The notes below the pieces were generated by a model, which had not been told where the DNA came from, ran no database searches, and saw only the letters and a program-made list of their open reading frames with translations. Both the position numbers and the translations under genes were made by a program. From positions 744,001 through 808,000 of the forward strand of contig JAHREC010000019.1 in the NCBI GenBank assembly GCA_020081605.1: a stretch of 64,000 bases of DNA. Reading direction: 5' to 3'. Of the stretch, positions 23,102 through 35,681 are shown in pieces (the first letter of the stretch is position 1; each line of letters opens with the position of its first letter). The stretch is from Albifimbria verrucaria (Eukaryota; Ascomycota; Sordariomycetes; Hypocreales; Stachybotryaceae).

Positions 23102-25238
23102 GGTGGACGTCTGGACCTTTGGAAACGAATATGTCAGAATAGAGTATAAAAACACCGTCTTGTACGGCACGCCTTTGTCGAGTCGCGCCGGTAAATCAGT
23201 GTTGCAGAAGAAGACTATCTCGCCAATTACGTCCGTCCAGAGACGAGAGATGAAGAAACCAAGACTACCAAGCCCTTGCGGCAATAAGGACGATAGACGC
23301 AAGCTCATGTAAATACACGGGCGGCTCCATCCATCCCACGTCGCACCCGCATCACATCATCGTGCGCTTCAGCCCAATCGTGGATGGTCAGATGCAGCAG
23401 GGCGGCGACGGGCGGATCGGACGAATGTTTCGTTTCTGCCTCCCGCCAGTCCTGTGACGCTTCCGGCTCCGAAGTTCGGCACTGCAGGAGCCGGTGGTGC
23501 GTGTGTCTGCAAGCTCGGAGGAGGAAGAGAGAGACATAGATAGAGATGTATGAAAGCGTAGACTTACTCGTTGCTCAAGGGTGAGACATACAATGAATGA
23601 TACTGTACAGGGTTCTCAATGAACAACTCTCAATGATACAGACGAAGAAGAAGAAAGCTTAGACATTGACATTAAATGGTTAACAAGCCTAGGTTCACTT
23701 AAACCCTGGGCCAGCGAGTGCCGTTCAATCATTAACCCCTCTCGTGTCTCGTCGTCTCCATATGCCTGTTTACCCATCCAGCTTCTCCCGCTAGAGGAGC
23801 TCGCTCTCCACACTGACAAGCAAGCTACCTAAACAACCGACAATACAGCCTGTGATGCCATCCTTCCCCACAAGCCTGCCCCTCCTCTCGTTCGTCTTCC
23901 CTCCCCTCCATGTCGTGGCGTGGGGGTCCCCACTGGGCTCTGTCGAATCCCGTCTGCGGCTTTAGCAAGCTTACGCTGCTTTGGTGTCTCTTGCTGGTTA
24001 AGTTAATTCCCGCGACCCGGAACTGCCTCCTCGGGAACACGTCTGTCTGTCTTGCTCGAGCGTGTGGGGTTGTAGCCGTTGCTGCAAAGGGAGACGCCGA
24101 GCGTCCTGTGTGGGGACTGGACGGGTAGGATGGACGGGGATGGCCAGTGCAGAATGCAGAACAACGTGGTGAGCTCGGTTGAATGTTCTTACGATTGTTG
24201 GGATTGTTTAATCGCCCGAATAAAGAGGCCTTCGCCAGCCTCCGTGATCCAATTGCAGATGGGCAATGTCAGTTTGCACTGGCCATATAGCGGTCTCGTG
24301 CTATACCCAGGCAATGCGGCGTCGAGCCACCCATCCCAGTCCCGAAACGCTTCTCCCGGACCGTTGCCGATCCTGCGGCGGCAAAGATGAAGCAGCGTCG
24401 TCTCGCCCGTGTCAGAGAACCGTCTTGTCGCCGCCACCCCTTTCCCTTTCCCTTCCTCTCCCCTCAGCAGGCCCTTGTTGCTGCCCTAGTCAACAAAACA
24501 AATCGAAACAACTTGGTCACTGGAGCAGCATGAATGACAGGTGTTTCGGGGTGTGTTTCTTTGTCTCTTCCATTTGAAGTAGCTATGATATAACCCCTAA
24601 CTAAACCAGAAAACGACGCCATCGTGAAACCACCTCTTCTGACCCTGCGTCTGTCTGCCTTGTCAGACATGCAGCAGGCCAATGTTTTCTCCCTCCCATT
24701 TGCTCGTCAAAATAATCAACATTAACGTAGGAGATACATAAAAGAAAAGTAATGTTTCTCATGTCTCGTAACCCAGGAGTCCATTCCATGGAGCTTGTTC
24801 CTCCCACGCCCCTCCCTTCGGCCGTTAAAACATGAAGAATAATGCTCCCGCCCCATCCCGAGTTTCGGATTCTCCGAGATCCATGCTCCCCAGCGTCCAT
24901 GGGGCTGAGGAGAAGCCGTGTCAGGCTGACGCGAGGTGCCCGGTTCGCTCCGGAGCCCTGGAGCAAAAGTGTCCCGCTTGCTTTCGTCTGTAATGTACAC
25001 ACACATACACGCACAAAACACCCAATGCCATAAGATTTTGAACTGGAATCGAAAACACACCGCTCTCTCGTGGACGACGCTTTCTTGGGGTAAAAGAAAA
25101 GAGCCTTGTGGAGAGAGATTAAATGTCATTTTGGACAACTCGTGCGAAGAATTGCGAGCTGACCACTGGTTGAGAAGGAGATTATTAGATATTTAGCATC
25201 GTAGACGATTATAATCCAATCGTTGCCAGAAATGCAAC
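23102..25238. other. 2.1-kb spacer: ILV3 promoter and 3' flank of the Myb/SANT gene
   Basis: No gene is supported. The left part holds the ILV3 leader and promoter, with a CCGGCTCCGA sequence at 23463-23472 that differs by one base from the Leu3-type site CCGGNNCCGG. The frame open from 23308 to the ILV3 ATG is discussed as a finding. Open frames at 24079-25196 look random. Confidence 0.4.
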
Positions 25239-26331
25239 TCAAGCAGTTGTGGGCATGCTGAACCGCTGCACATCCATCCTCCTGACCATGTCCCTGTCGC
25301 ACGCACTCCTGGGGTCGGCATCGTAGCCCAGGATGGAGGAAATCCTCGTCTTGTCCAGGCTGCGGACGTAGCCGTCGCGGTCGGTGTTATCTGGGCTGGC
25401 GATGGGAGTGATGGGGCTTCCGCTGCGGGTTCCGCGCTGGGCGTTGCAGCACACGCCCGTCTTCCAGGCGTGCTCGAGCGACGCCGGGAAGCAGCGGGAC
25501 CGTACTCACTGGCGATGGTGGCCCAGAAGGAGTTCCGGTGGTTGCTGTAGATGTGCTGCAGACGGTTGAGGTCGACGTGGGCGGCGGTGTGGCCCAGGGT
25601 CGAGGGAGGAGGCAGCGCAGAGCAGTCCAGGCGGAGGGAGGAGTTCCGGGCTGGTGAGAGGTCTTGGGGTGGAAGTTGGCCGGAGGCAGCGAGGTGTGAC
25701 GCTCAACGCTGGGGGTCGGGTAGGCGTGAGGAGCTGCCGCGGTGGTGGTGAGACATCTCCATGGAGGCAGGCTTGGGCAGGATGGCGGGCAGCTTGGGCG
25801 AGGAGTCGGCGCCGAGGATGCTGGGGAGATGGACGGGGTGGCTGGCCTGGGGAGCGGCGACGGCGTGAGAAGGAGCGTAGCTGCCGGAGCTTCCAGGGGC
25901 GACATGGACCGGGCAACGTGGTCCCGGCCGGGGCTGGGCACGGAGACGGGCATGACGGGAGAGACGTCGGAGCCCGAAGAGCACGAGGCGGTGCGCTTGC
26001 GACGGTTGCTGCCGTGGGAGAGCTGGTGGTAGTGGAGACGGCAAGCCAGCTCGGTCTTCTTGAGGTGAGCAGCAATGTGCTTGTAAGGCATCTTCTGCAT
26101 GCGAGTCTGGAGCAGGTACATTTCCTGAAGATGATGTTAGTAAGATGCATGGAGACTAGAGGCTAGGTCCAGGTTGGTTGTGTCTTCACTTACTTCGTCC
26201 TCGCTCCAGGCACGGCCTCCACCGGTAGAAGCGGCCTTCCGGCTCTTGGTCACACCGGCGTCGTGGCGGTCATGGACATCGCTGATGGGGGCATATGCAG
26301 CCTGCATGGGGGCGATATGAGGAGGAGACAT
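25239..26331 (-). CDS. Myb/SANT-like DNA-binding protein, about 340 aa
   Basis: Exon 1 is 26194-26331 and exon 2 is 25239-26124. The 69-nt intron (GTAAGT...TACTAAC...CAG) falls inside the DNA-binding domain. The domain spans about residues 40-95: 'GRAWSEDEEMYLLQTRMQKM', 'PYKHIAAHLKKTELACRLHY' and 'HQLSHGSNRRKR', a single Myb/SANT-type helix set with a basic end. A Ser/Pro-rich low-complexity middle follows, then a second conserved patch, 'VDLNRLQHIYSNHRNSFWAT', and 'FPASLEHAWKTGVCCNAQRG'. The protein ends 'RMDVQRFSMPTTA'. It is probably a transcription regulator; targets are unknown. The middle needs several one-base corrections (near 25891, 25720, 25630 and 25500), so that part is approximate. 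A very long gene-free region lies upstream. Confidence 0.75.
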
Positions 26332-29300
26332 GACTGGTTATGTCTGTTGCTGTGAAGGTATAGTTCGAGGTTGTGTCACACCGATGTCGTGGGTCGATAG
26401 TCCCGTGTACGAGTTGATCTCAAACAAATAATTGTATGTCGTACGTAGCAAAGTAGAAGACGAATTGGGCAGACCAGGCCTGGTGAATGAATGTGACGGT
26501 GAGGATTTTTGGGGTTTGTTGATGCTCCTGCTAGGCTGACCTGCACACCGAACGAGGGTAGAGCTGTGAAGTAGGGCTTTTGCTTTTGAGGCAGTGTTCC
26601 AGTGAAGTTTTTTCTTGTCTGTTTCAAACAGAGTGCTGATTAGTTCCGATTAAATGAGCGTCGGGCAGCCGAAGAGTGTCGAAAGTGTCGATTAAAGAAA
26701 GTACGTGAACCAGCTGCAGACGACCTGCAGAATGAATAGAGAATTGAAAAAGGAAGGGAAAGTATCCGGTTCAACGGACAAGAGAACAAACGAACAAGGC
26801 TGTTTGGTGTATCGGAAATAGTTAAAGAGAGGGGGAAAGAGACGAACGCAAGCAGTCGAGGGCGGGTGGATGATGATATAACAAGTTGGACGACAGACGG
26901 TGTTACAGATACAGGAACCCAGAGAGAGAGAAGAACCCACACACCCACAACACACGCCCAACGTACACACACACATGGACTCTACCTTATTCGGATGGCC
27001 TTGCAACCTCCCCACCAAAGAGAGGCAGAACAAGGGAGAGCAGGGGTCCCATGTTGCCTGTGAGGGTCTAGCCTTGTTACAGCATGTGACAGATACTGCA
27101 CATGAAGCATGACGTTTCGGTCTGAACCGCCCTGGTCTGAAGCTGGCCCATGAGATACCGTCTTGCTACCGCTGCGCTCTCCAGGAAGCAAAAGCCACGC
27201 AGAAGGGCAAACCCTGTCCGGGGTCGTTGGCCGATGCTTTCGATGAACAGCATGAAGAACCACGGCCGGACCAGAGAAACCCGGCGCAGCGTTGACGCTG
27301 CCATCGAAACCCCAGGGTTTTGGCACCGCCCGGCCGGGATTCAGAAAGGGCCAGGCTCCCGCCGTCTCGACATGCAGGGGTTTCTCTATACAGAGGGGAG
27401 GCAGAGAGCCTGGGCTACTACGGGAGGGAAGTGGGAAACGTCGTCGTCAACCCGCTACCCACAGACGCTCATCCTGGTGCGAGAAAACTCGTCGAAGAAG
27501 CAAAAATCGGGTTCGACTCGCGATGACAGACGAAAGCCCTTACCATTCTTGGGCAAAATCGCGGGAATCCGACCCCAAGGGGCAATCTGTCCCTTGCTCG
27601 CAAAGACCCAGGTAAAGGACGGTGCTGTAGAAACGGTCTGATGTCGTCTCCCAACGTCTGTGTGTACGGCCGTGCGAGCGTCCAAGACGCAGGTTGAGGG
27701 CGCCCACCGTGACCGTTGCCGCTTTCTGGCGGCTTGAGACGCCCAGCGAGTCACAACCTTGGCGTCCCAAGTCGACATTGCGATCAAGCTTGTGAGCAGT
27801 GTATGTACGTGCCAAACTAACGCTCCACCCAGAAACCAAAAGAAAGACGAGCGAGGGCTAACCCACGGACACGTACGTTCAACACAACACTCCCCTCCCC
27901 TGGACTAACTCGTCGTTCCCTCCACCCCTTCTGCATAAACAGCAATGCTTGCGCCAAGCAAAACACAGCGAGGATTCATACAGAGATGAGAAAACGTCAG
28001 ACAAAAACCGAGTCTCGTGTGTCTGGAGTTGACGTTTGATGGGTTTTGATGGGGACATGGGGGAGGGAGGGCTGCAGAGAGGCGTGCTTCAGGTGTAGCG
28101 GTGGCCACAGTCCCGCATGTCAAGATGAATGGGATATGCATGGGTTCTAGGGTTGTCGAACGAACCATCTGCCATGCCTGCCCCCGGTAGTTCTTTTACA
28201 CCAATTGCCTAAGAGCCGGGTTCAACGGACCAGGCCATGTTCAGCTGCCCATCGCCAAGCTGCCCTTCCATGATCATATCAGAGTCATGCTATTCGACAA
28301 CGGTGTGTTTAGCTACAGACGCAGGGCCCTGGATCGGCGCTGCACGCTGGGCCAATGTGAGGAGGCGTCTCAACGCACCGTCGCCAAATGTTTGGTTTGA
28401 GCGAGGTTAAAGCAGGCGCCCACCGGGATTGAAACGGATGAGGCTGTTTCTAATCGTTCGCAGAGTTGCAAGGTTATCCCACCCATGGGATCTTGCCACT
28501 AGGCTCAGCCTTGGACATGTCAAACAGGACCTAAAGGCTATGTAGTGTAGAGTGTAATACGCGGACTCGTCCGCTGGAGGTGTTGATTGTTGCTACATAG
28601 TACACAGTGGATTGACGGCACAATCAACGCCGTGCTTGGCATGTCTTGGTGTTTATCGACATGATTTCAATCAATACGAGCCGCGGCAATTCCAGACAAG
28701 GACCCTTCAATTTGCACCTGTCCACATAACCACTATACGTATGGATCTCTCCATATGGCTGGGTAGCCGCATTCAATATAAGCGCTGCCTCTGCCCTGGG
28801 ATCCCCAGTCATGGCCACAGAAAGGGCCTATCCCTGAAACCCGCTAACGCACTGGCGCAATTTCATAGCCGTATCAGCCTCGACGTTTCTTGGGACCCCT
28901 CCCCGTCTGCTGCATGTCCAGCAGCTCCCCACGACCAGATTCCTCAGATCTGTTTCTCATTGGGGCGGTTTCTGATTGAAAAGAGCAAGTGAAGGGACTG
29001 TTTCTGTCCTTTCATGTACGTCAGTTTCCCGGGCGTCTGTTGAAGGGGACGGATTGCTATGAGTTCCCGAGTTGCAACGGCCGCCCCCTGGACACAGCCC
29101 AGCCCACAACGGTTCGTGGCCAGGGGCGTGCAGCAAGCGACGCTGACACTCCGTATCCGATCTGTAGCAGAGTCAAAACACGGCGTTGCAGATTGGCGTG
29201 TGCACTAGCAGAAACGACGCAGAAACGACAACCAACCTAACCCGCAAAGAAGAGACGAGACGTCCTCCCAAACGCCGTCGCCTGAGGGGCGAACCCGTTA

Positions 29301-30072
29301 CAGCAGCCAAGAAACGCATCGGCGGTGTCTTCCCACTCCTGTTTGAGAGCCGCTTCCTGCCTTGCACCCCTTGCCTTCCTTTCCCTTCCCATTCCCAGGC
29401 GTTCGGTGATCGCCTGCTGGTTTAGTTCCAAACGGGTGCGGTTCGACGTGAACCGTCCCATACCTTAATTCCTGAAGCGCCCTAAGGGAATCCAGACGAC
29501 ACCGCCAGTTCTTGGGTTGTTTTGACCCTAAAATATCCCAGACTACCGTTCGCAAGTCTAGACCCAGAGGGCTTCTTGGCAGAGGTTTTTTTTCTTGCTT
29601 TTTTTTGCTTTTTGCTCCATATTGGTGAAGCGAGCTTCATGACTGGAAACATTGAGGAGGCCTGCTGTGTCATCTAAAGGTGAGGACAATTGAGCAGATA
29701 ATGAATGACATGCGTTTACAGTCTGAATTGCGAGCGGAGGCTCAACATGGGGTGTTTGCAGTAGTATTGAGATGATACGTGGATCAGAAACAACTTTGTA
29801 AACCATAACCGTGTAAATCATCCATCACCTGTTCATGCAGTTTCCATGGTGCTACGTTTCTGAGGGCCACGGAGTCTGGACCTGGTTGGTCGTTGCTCTC
29901 TCCCAATGGGAGTGGCCAGATGTGAGGTTTAGTGAGAGGCTAATGTAGTTATCGGCAAAAAGAAATTTCCTCCGTCTAGATTACGACTTAATTCACCATC
30001 ATCAACCAGGCTGGTTGAGCGTATGGATATCATAAGATGAGAAGATCAGAATGCAAAAATGCAAAAACAAAA
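26332..30072. other. 3.7-kb gene-free region upstream of the Myb/SANT gene
   Basis: No reading frame has a recognisable domain or good start. CA-rich low-complexity sequence lies at 26937-26976. The length is notable for a compact fungal genome and fits a long promoter and leader of the Myb/SANT gene, as is common for fungal regulators. Noncoding RNAs cannot be excluded by eye. Confidence 0.4.
30060..30072 (-). terminator. Pol III T-run after tRNA-Cys
   Basis: Read on the minus strand, the tRNA is followed at once by TTTTG and then TTTTT, a normal RNA polymerase III terminator. Confidence 0.65.
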
Positions 30073-30144
30073 GCTCAAGGCCGGAATTGAACCGGCGACT
30101 TCAAGATTTGCAATCTCACACGCTAACCGCTGCGTCACTTGAGC
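30073..30144 (-). tRNA. tRNA-Cys (anticodon GCA), 72 nt
   Basis: On the minus strand the acceptor arms GCTCAAG and CTTGAGC pair fully. The D arm reads GCAGCGGTTAGC. The anticodon arm has loop TTGCAAA, giving anticodon GCA. The T arm GCCGG-TTCAATT-CCGGC pairs fully and carries the B box GGTTCAATTCC. There is no intron and CCA is not encoded, as expected for a eukaryotic tRNA. A T-run follows the 3' end. The anticodon arm contains two wobble pairs at its base. It is isolated, with no protein gene within about 3.7 kb on either side. Confidence 0.95.
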
Positions 30145-32051
30145 TTGTTTGACATTCATTTTTTTGGTTTATGTAGACGACCACACAGCACAGCCGTCCC
30201 AGACGAAACACTGCATGTTTGAAGCATCTCCATCAGTGGTTCTCTCTTGTTCGAAACCCCCGCCGCAACAAACCACAGGTTTCGAGATACCAAACTGACC
30301 GCATCCTGCTCACAGCCCACCCCTTCCCTCCCCTCGTTCGGCGACTGGGCGAAGCCGGTTTCATCATCACCGCAAGCCTGTGGATGCATGACCAGGAGGA
30401 GCCCGGATCTTGCGCTATCCAGCGTCAGGGCCTTTGCAAGCCAGGGCATGCATGCTTTTGACTGCTGCGCTGAACCCTGTTGATTCCGGCTGTTCGTGTC
30501 TCCGTTTGCCTATGATCTGACCTGGCGTTTGAAAGGAGAAAAAGCTGCGGGGGCAGGGCTGTTTGACATGCCCGTTTGTCATGGCTGGGCTGCATGAGCC
30601 TATGCTCGCGGCTCGCTGGTCTGTTCAATGCCGTTCGTGTCATCGCCATCGTCTTACAGCTTTGTTGGGAGAGTTCCTGTCATTCTGCGTTGCATTGTGT
30701 GCATTCGGATGATGCCTTGTCAACAATTGAACCATTGTCCCATCTACCTCCGCTGTCATTGTCGTGTTCGTGGCATCGGCATCGGGCAAGGCCCGGATTT
30801 GGCTAAGATTCTCATCGTAGGTTTGATGGTGTTGTGAATGCTCTGTGTGGGATGCTACCCTGTACCTACTTTCAGCACCAGCGTTCGTTGCTTCGGGTTG
30901 GGCTGTTAGTCTACGTCTTGTCTTTTGTATAGTAATCACTGAAGCTCGTTTGCTACCCTATTCTGGTGCATAGACTACGTGGTTATTGTAATTGACTTAC
31001 TGTATTTGTCTTGTGGTGTGCGATTCCTTTGTCGCATTGCTTGGGAACGGTTGGGACACGATAGTCTGCAAATACCATATTTTAACTATTTGCACGTCGT
31101 CACTGCTGCAAGTCCAGGAACACGCTGCAAATGGGTCGCACGGCCATGGGGAAGTACAAACATCCACATTCACCGCGCCTCAACCGAAAACAAGTGCCCA
31201 TCGTGCAGAGACTTCGTAGGTACTTCAGATCAAGGTCACATCTCGTCGCGTGCTGGGGTATGGTTTGACAGCATGTACCCAGTGGAGAAGACGACAAAGC
31301 CGCAGGTACATCGATCCAGGCTTGACAAGGCTAGCAAAGTCATGTCTCTTAGAGCCAGAGGGACACTGCCAGGACGAGGGAGACCGTATGACATGCAGAA
31401 TGCGGCCAACAGGTGCAGAATATCATATTTGACGAGTCTCTGAACTGATCATGACGAGCTGCAGCAGCAGCAAGGTATGAGAGTCGTTGGTTCCCAGCCG
31501 GCGACTAGCGGTGCAACGGGCTACCGTAGCTTGCGTAGTATGACGCCGGCGATCATTGCTGAGAAGCAGCGGGACCCACGGTTCATCGATTGATGTTCTA
31601 GAAAGACGGTACTTGGATGCGTGGATCAGAATATACATGCCCGGCTGACATTGGAGCATGCAGGTAGGTACTCGGACAACACCGACAGCAGCTACAATGA
31701 TACAGTATCAACGGCGACAGCAGGAGGACCACAACGACAGAGCCAAGACAATGCTGACCCGGAGAGCCGAAACCAAGAAACATCTCCTACCAAAGGTTCC
31801 ATGCCATTGTGGTCATGGCTGGCGACATTGGTCGTTTGTTTCCGCAACATCGCCGGTAACCGAAATGGAAAAGAGCAGCCGCATGTTCCCACTATAAATT
31901 GGGATAGACAGAAGACAGCTCTAGAGCTTTTGCACGGGACGTCAGCGCCATAGGTCGAACGAACGATGCTTTTCTTGCTACGGATGGGGATGATTCGATG
32001 GACAGGCAAATGGGATGGGAATTCCTGTGGCTTGGACAGAGGTGGTTGGCC

Positions 32052-32079
32052 GGCTGGCTGGCTGGCTGGCTGGTTGGTT
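32052..32079 (+). repeat. GGCT/GGTT tetranucleotide repeat
   Basis: Five GGCT units followed by two GGTT units, perfect, in gene-free sequence. Confidence 0.9.
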
Positions 32080-33239
32080 GCTGCATGTACCGTTACCTGG
32101 GGCTGTACTTCAGGTACTGTACGTAGTCTTCAGCACGGGGCAGGGTCGACGTGGTCTGTGCACAGCGGCTCAGCTGACGTAAATTGTGCTGATGCACACT
32201 GTAAGCCTCCACCTGTCTACACATCTGGTGTACAGTCCGTCAAAACAAATTCGCACCTCAACCCCTTGGTGCACGCCCCATCGACGATCCCTTTACATCT
32301 AGCCTTCTCCACCAAGCCGCTCCCAAGGTCTCTCCTCGCATTCCCCTCGTCTCCCTCTACATGACTCTACCTGAACCATCCATTTCCCTGCCCTGGAAAA
32401 ACCAACGGCCCAGCGCAAACCGAGTTACTTGTCGCCCAGGTACCTTCTCTTCTACCTTACTCCTCCCTCCTCCTGGATCAATCCCAACCTGAACCTGTAC
32501 TCGACCTGAAGAACCCGGGCATCCATCCAGCTGCAACTGCACCACGCCTTGCGTCTTGCGGGATCCACTGCTGCCATTTGTTTTTTTGTTCCTCGCACGA
32601 CCTTCCTTGCCTGCCTCAGAAGCGAAAAAAGAGTGGGTAGCGGAGAAAAGTACCAGGCATCGTCGCCGCGACTTGCTTCTTTGTCACTGTCACCAGCATC
32701 TTGCAAATCGCCGTCGTCGCGAACCTCAACACGCGCATCCATCTGCGGATTATCTGGCTTCTCCTCATCATCGTCGCCGTTGCCTCCGCTGCCTTTTCCT
32801 GACCCCGGCAAGCCAAGCACCGTGTGGCTAGCAGAGTCGACCAGCCAGCAGCCTCAGCTCAAACGGACAAACCGTGAACTACTGCCGACTACCTACGCCA
32901 TCCCAAACCCATCCGCTACATCACCACCAAGGTACAGTACATCTCCGTTCGCACTCACCTCTTGTCACCACCACCCATCGAGGTACATAGCCCTGTCCGT
33001 CTATTCCACCTTCTCCCATCCCTCCCCCAGTCGGTCGGTTCCCAAGCTCCCCAAGCGTTCGCGCGCGCAGCTATCTTTGGCCTCAGAAGCTGTTTGTATC
33101 AGAACAGCTGGACAAGAAAGCAGCAAACTCGCTGGCGCAGACCCAACGCAGTGGCAGTAGCACATCGTCACCATCATCATCACTCTCCCTCCGCCACTGA
33201 TTGATTTCTGTACTTTCACCGGTTGCACGACTTTGTGCA

Positions 33240-33355
33240 ATTCTCCCATCTAGTCTCCCTCATTTTTTCTCATTGTTATTTCCCTAATTTCTTTTCTTTT
33301 TTCTTTTCTTTTCTGGCTTGGAGCTTTTTCCCTTTTCTTCCTGCTTCCCTGTCCA
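33240..33355 (+). promoter_or_regulatory. pyrimidine-rich tract upstream of the SANT gene
   Basis: Long C/T-rich sequence including TTTCTTTTCTTTTTTCTTTT, 0.8-0.9 kb before the ATG at 34155. Such tracts mark promoters or leaders of many filamentous fungal genes. The role here is inferred. Confidence 0.35.
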
Positions 33356-34154
33356 AGCCGGCGGCCCCACATTACTGTTTTTTGGGGACCCTCCAGATAC
33401 ATGACCGTCATCTACCTTGACCTTGCCTCTACCTGCTACCTTACCCTCCCACGTCGGTCTGCTTGACACGTTCCATCGTCGCGCGTTGTACCTCTTGTTT
33501 TCTCTCTCCTCGCTGCCGGTCGCCCCAAACCTCATCTAATTCCTTCTTAGTCGCTCAGCTTTGCGGCCGTGTGCGACGTGACCACCCTAGAAAAAGCGAG
33601 GCTAGGACAACACAGATCTTCGTCTCCGCGACCACACGCGTTGTACCGTATCGTCTGATATCACTCTCAACCTCACATATACCTTGCCCGTAAGTACCGT
33701 ACCCTTTCTCGTTGCGAGAGAGAAGAAAAGCACCGCCTGGTCACTTTCCATTCATCCTCCCGTCACCCCGTCGTCTTAATGCGTCGCCGTTGCATTGGAG
33801 CCCTCAACCCTTGGCGACGGGACGTTGTCTCTGTTTCAATGGCCTCAATGCGCGCGCGCGTGTCCTGGCTAGGCCCTGGTACCAAAACTCGCCACGGTCA
33901 TGACGCGGGCGCTTGTGGCCCATGCTATGCCCTTCCTCCGTTGCTTCTCCCGCCTCCCCAATTTTTTTCCCTCGGTACCCACCCGGCAAGCTCTATCTGC
34001 CCGTGTCGCGTTTTTTGTCGTTGTCAGACACCACGGCTGCCATCGCGAAAAGCATCTCTCTCATCGTCTTCTCATCTGCCTTCCTTGTCCTCCGGCGTCA
34101 AGATCATCGCTAACCTCGGTCGCTTCTCTTTTCTCATCAACAGATCATGCAGCC

Positions 34155-35681
34155 ATGGCAGGTCGGCCCTTGCCGGAGTACGTCTACTCAACTCCACCCA
34201 CCAGCCCAATGACATGCAGTGAGTACTTCCTCTTCTTGTCCCTGGTACCTCAAACCGCCTCTCCTCCTTGGGTTACCCGCTTGGCCGCCTTGCGAGGCAA
34301 AGCCAATGTACCCAATGTGTACCCAAACCACAATATCCAACCCTGGCTCGACCGCTCGACAGCGCGCGACTCGGCTGGTTTGGCAAACGTCCCATGCCCG
34401 TGTATCACCACCGCTGTCCTGCGATGTTTTATATATCGCCCTGTCGTGTCGTGTCGCGGTCCGCTTGGCCAAACCTCGATACACCATATTTCGTCCACCC
34501 TCACCCGCCTCCTGCCTCTCGCCTTGCCATAGGCCCTCCGTCCCCTTCCTCTCCCCTTCGTTTTTCCTCGCCTCCCCTGCCCTCAGCCCGGGTGGCAGAC
34601 AAACAGCACAAACAGCAGCGGCTGAAAGACGCTCGACTCGTGTCCTTCCTGCCTGCCATGCCCACACTGTCGTCTTGTCTCACCGGCGAGTCTGCTAACC
34701 GCCGCCTCCAATTCGAATAGTCAACCCCACGCGTACCAGCAGCCCGATATGGCTCGCCGCAATGATCGCATGGAATTCTCCGGCTACGGCGCACCCCAGG
34801 CCGGCATGACTCCCAGCAGCAGCAACAGCAGCACCACCCAACACCCGTCCAGCCTCCCATGAACGTCCCTCAGCAGTCTCCCAACGCTGCCCAGTCGCAA
34901 CAGCAAACTCCGACTCAGACTCCGGCTCAGCCTGCTCGCCAGCGAAAGCGTCCCGCCCCGTCGAGCGCCCCTCCCCGCTACCGCCGCTCCTCCTGCTCCT
35001 GTCACTCCTGCCCAGGCCCAGGCCCCTGTGGCTGGCCCTCCGGCTCCGCAGCCCGTCGGCACTCCCGCTCAGCCTCAGCCTGCTGGCGATGACGGCGCTG
35101 CTACCCCGTCAGTCCAGCCTCCTGCCAAGAAGAACAGGACCAACACTCCCTGGACTCCCCAAGAGGAGCTGCGGCTCAAGCAGATGCGTGATGCTGGTAA
35201 CAGCTGGGCTGAGATTGCCAAGGTGGGCTTCACTTTAACTCTGTGCACGGAAGGGTTATGGCTGACAACATGTAATAGACTTTCCCTACAAGAACCGAGG
35301 GTTCAGTCAAGAAGCATTGGTACAAGGTACGGTGCCAGGCTGTCTCACACGATGCTTCAGAAGCTGACTAAAATCTAGGATATGCACTACGCTGAATTCG
35401 CCGAGGACGAGGTATGTACAAACTTGTATCGTTACGGTTGATTATGATGTCTAACTCGATTCCAGAGCCAAGCCTTGTTGAACGCCATCAAGGAGTATGA
35501 GAACAACAAGTGGAAGGTCATTGGCCAGAAGGTTGGCAAGCCAGCCAAGGCTTGCGAACAATATGCAAAGGAGCACTTTCCTGGTAAGAAGCGTCGTCCC
35601 ACCGAAAGAGACAGGGATCGAGCGCCCGAGAACATGGCTAACGCTTTTATAGATCTGTTCGGTAGCGCTAAGGGTCGTTAA
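34155..35681 (+). CDS. protein with two SANT/Myb-like repeats, about 287 aa
   Basis: Exons 34155-34218, 34721-35222, 35279-35326, 35379-35411 and 35466-35681. The first exon encodes only 'MAGRPLPEYVYSTPPTSPMT' plus one Cys codon. A 502-nt intron with a clear TGCTAAC branch site follows. Next comes a Gln/Pro/Ala-rich region with a short poly-Gln run. SANT repeat 1 is 'NTPWTPQEELRLKQMRDAGN' to 'TRTEGSVKKHWYKDMHY', and repeat 2 is 'ALLNAIKEYENNKWKVIGQK' to 'CEQYAKEHFPGKKR'. A nuclear DNA- or chromatin-binding regulator is likely. Three corrections are inferred in exon 2: losses near 34724-34727 and 34810-34812, and one extra C near 34975-34978. They yield 288 codons. The last three introns cut the SANT region into very small exons (48 and 33 nt). 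Confidence 0.85.

Larger units (their letters stand above)
30145..34154. other. 4-kb gene-free region before the second SANT gene
   Basis: No coding frame is supported. It contains a (GGCT)5(GGTT)2 repeat (32052-32079) and, from about 32270, CT-rich sequence with a dense pyrimidine tract at 33240-33355, probably the promoter and long leader of the gene starting at 34155. Confidence 0.4.

Noticed and set aside
27150..27641. A 163-codon + strand frame upstream of the Myb/SANT gene
   Set aside because: Composition looks random and similar-sized frames overlap on the minus strand; no family signature.
33779..34222. Open frames just before the SANT gene start
   Set aside because: They lie in the CT-rich leader and run through the true start or first donor site in wrong frames.
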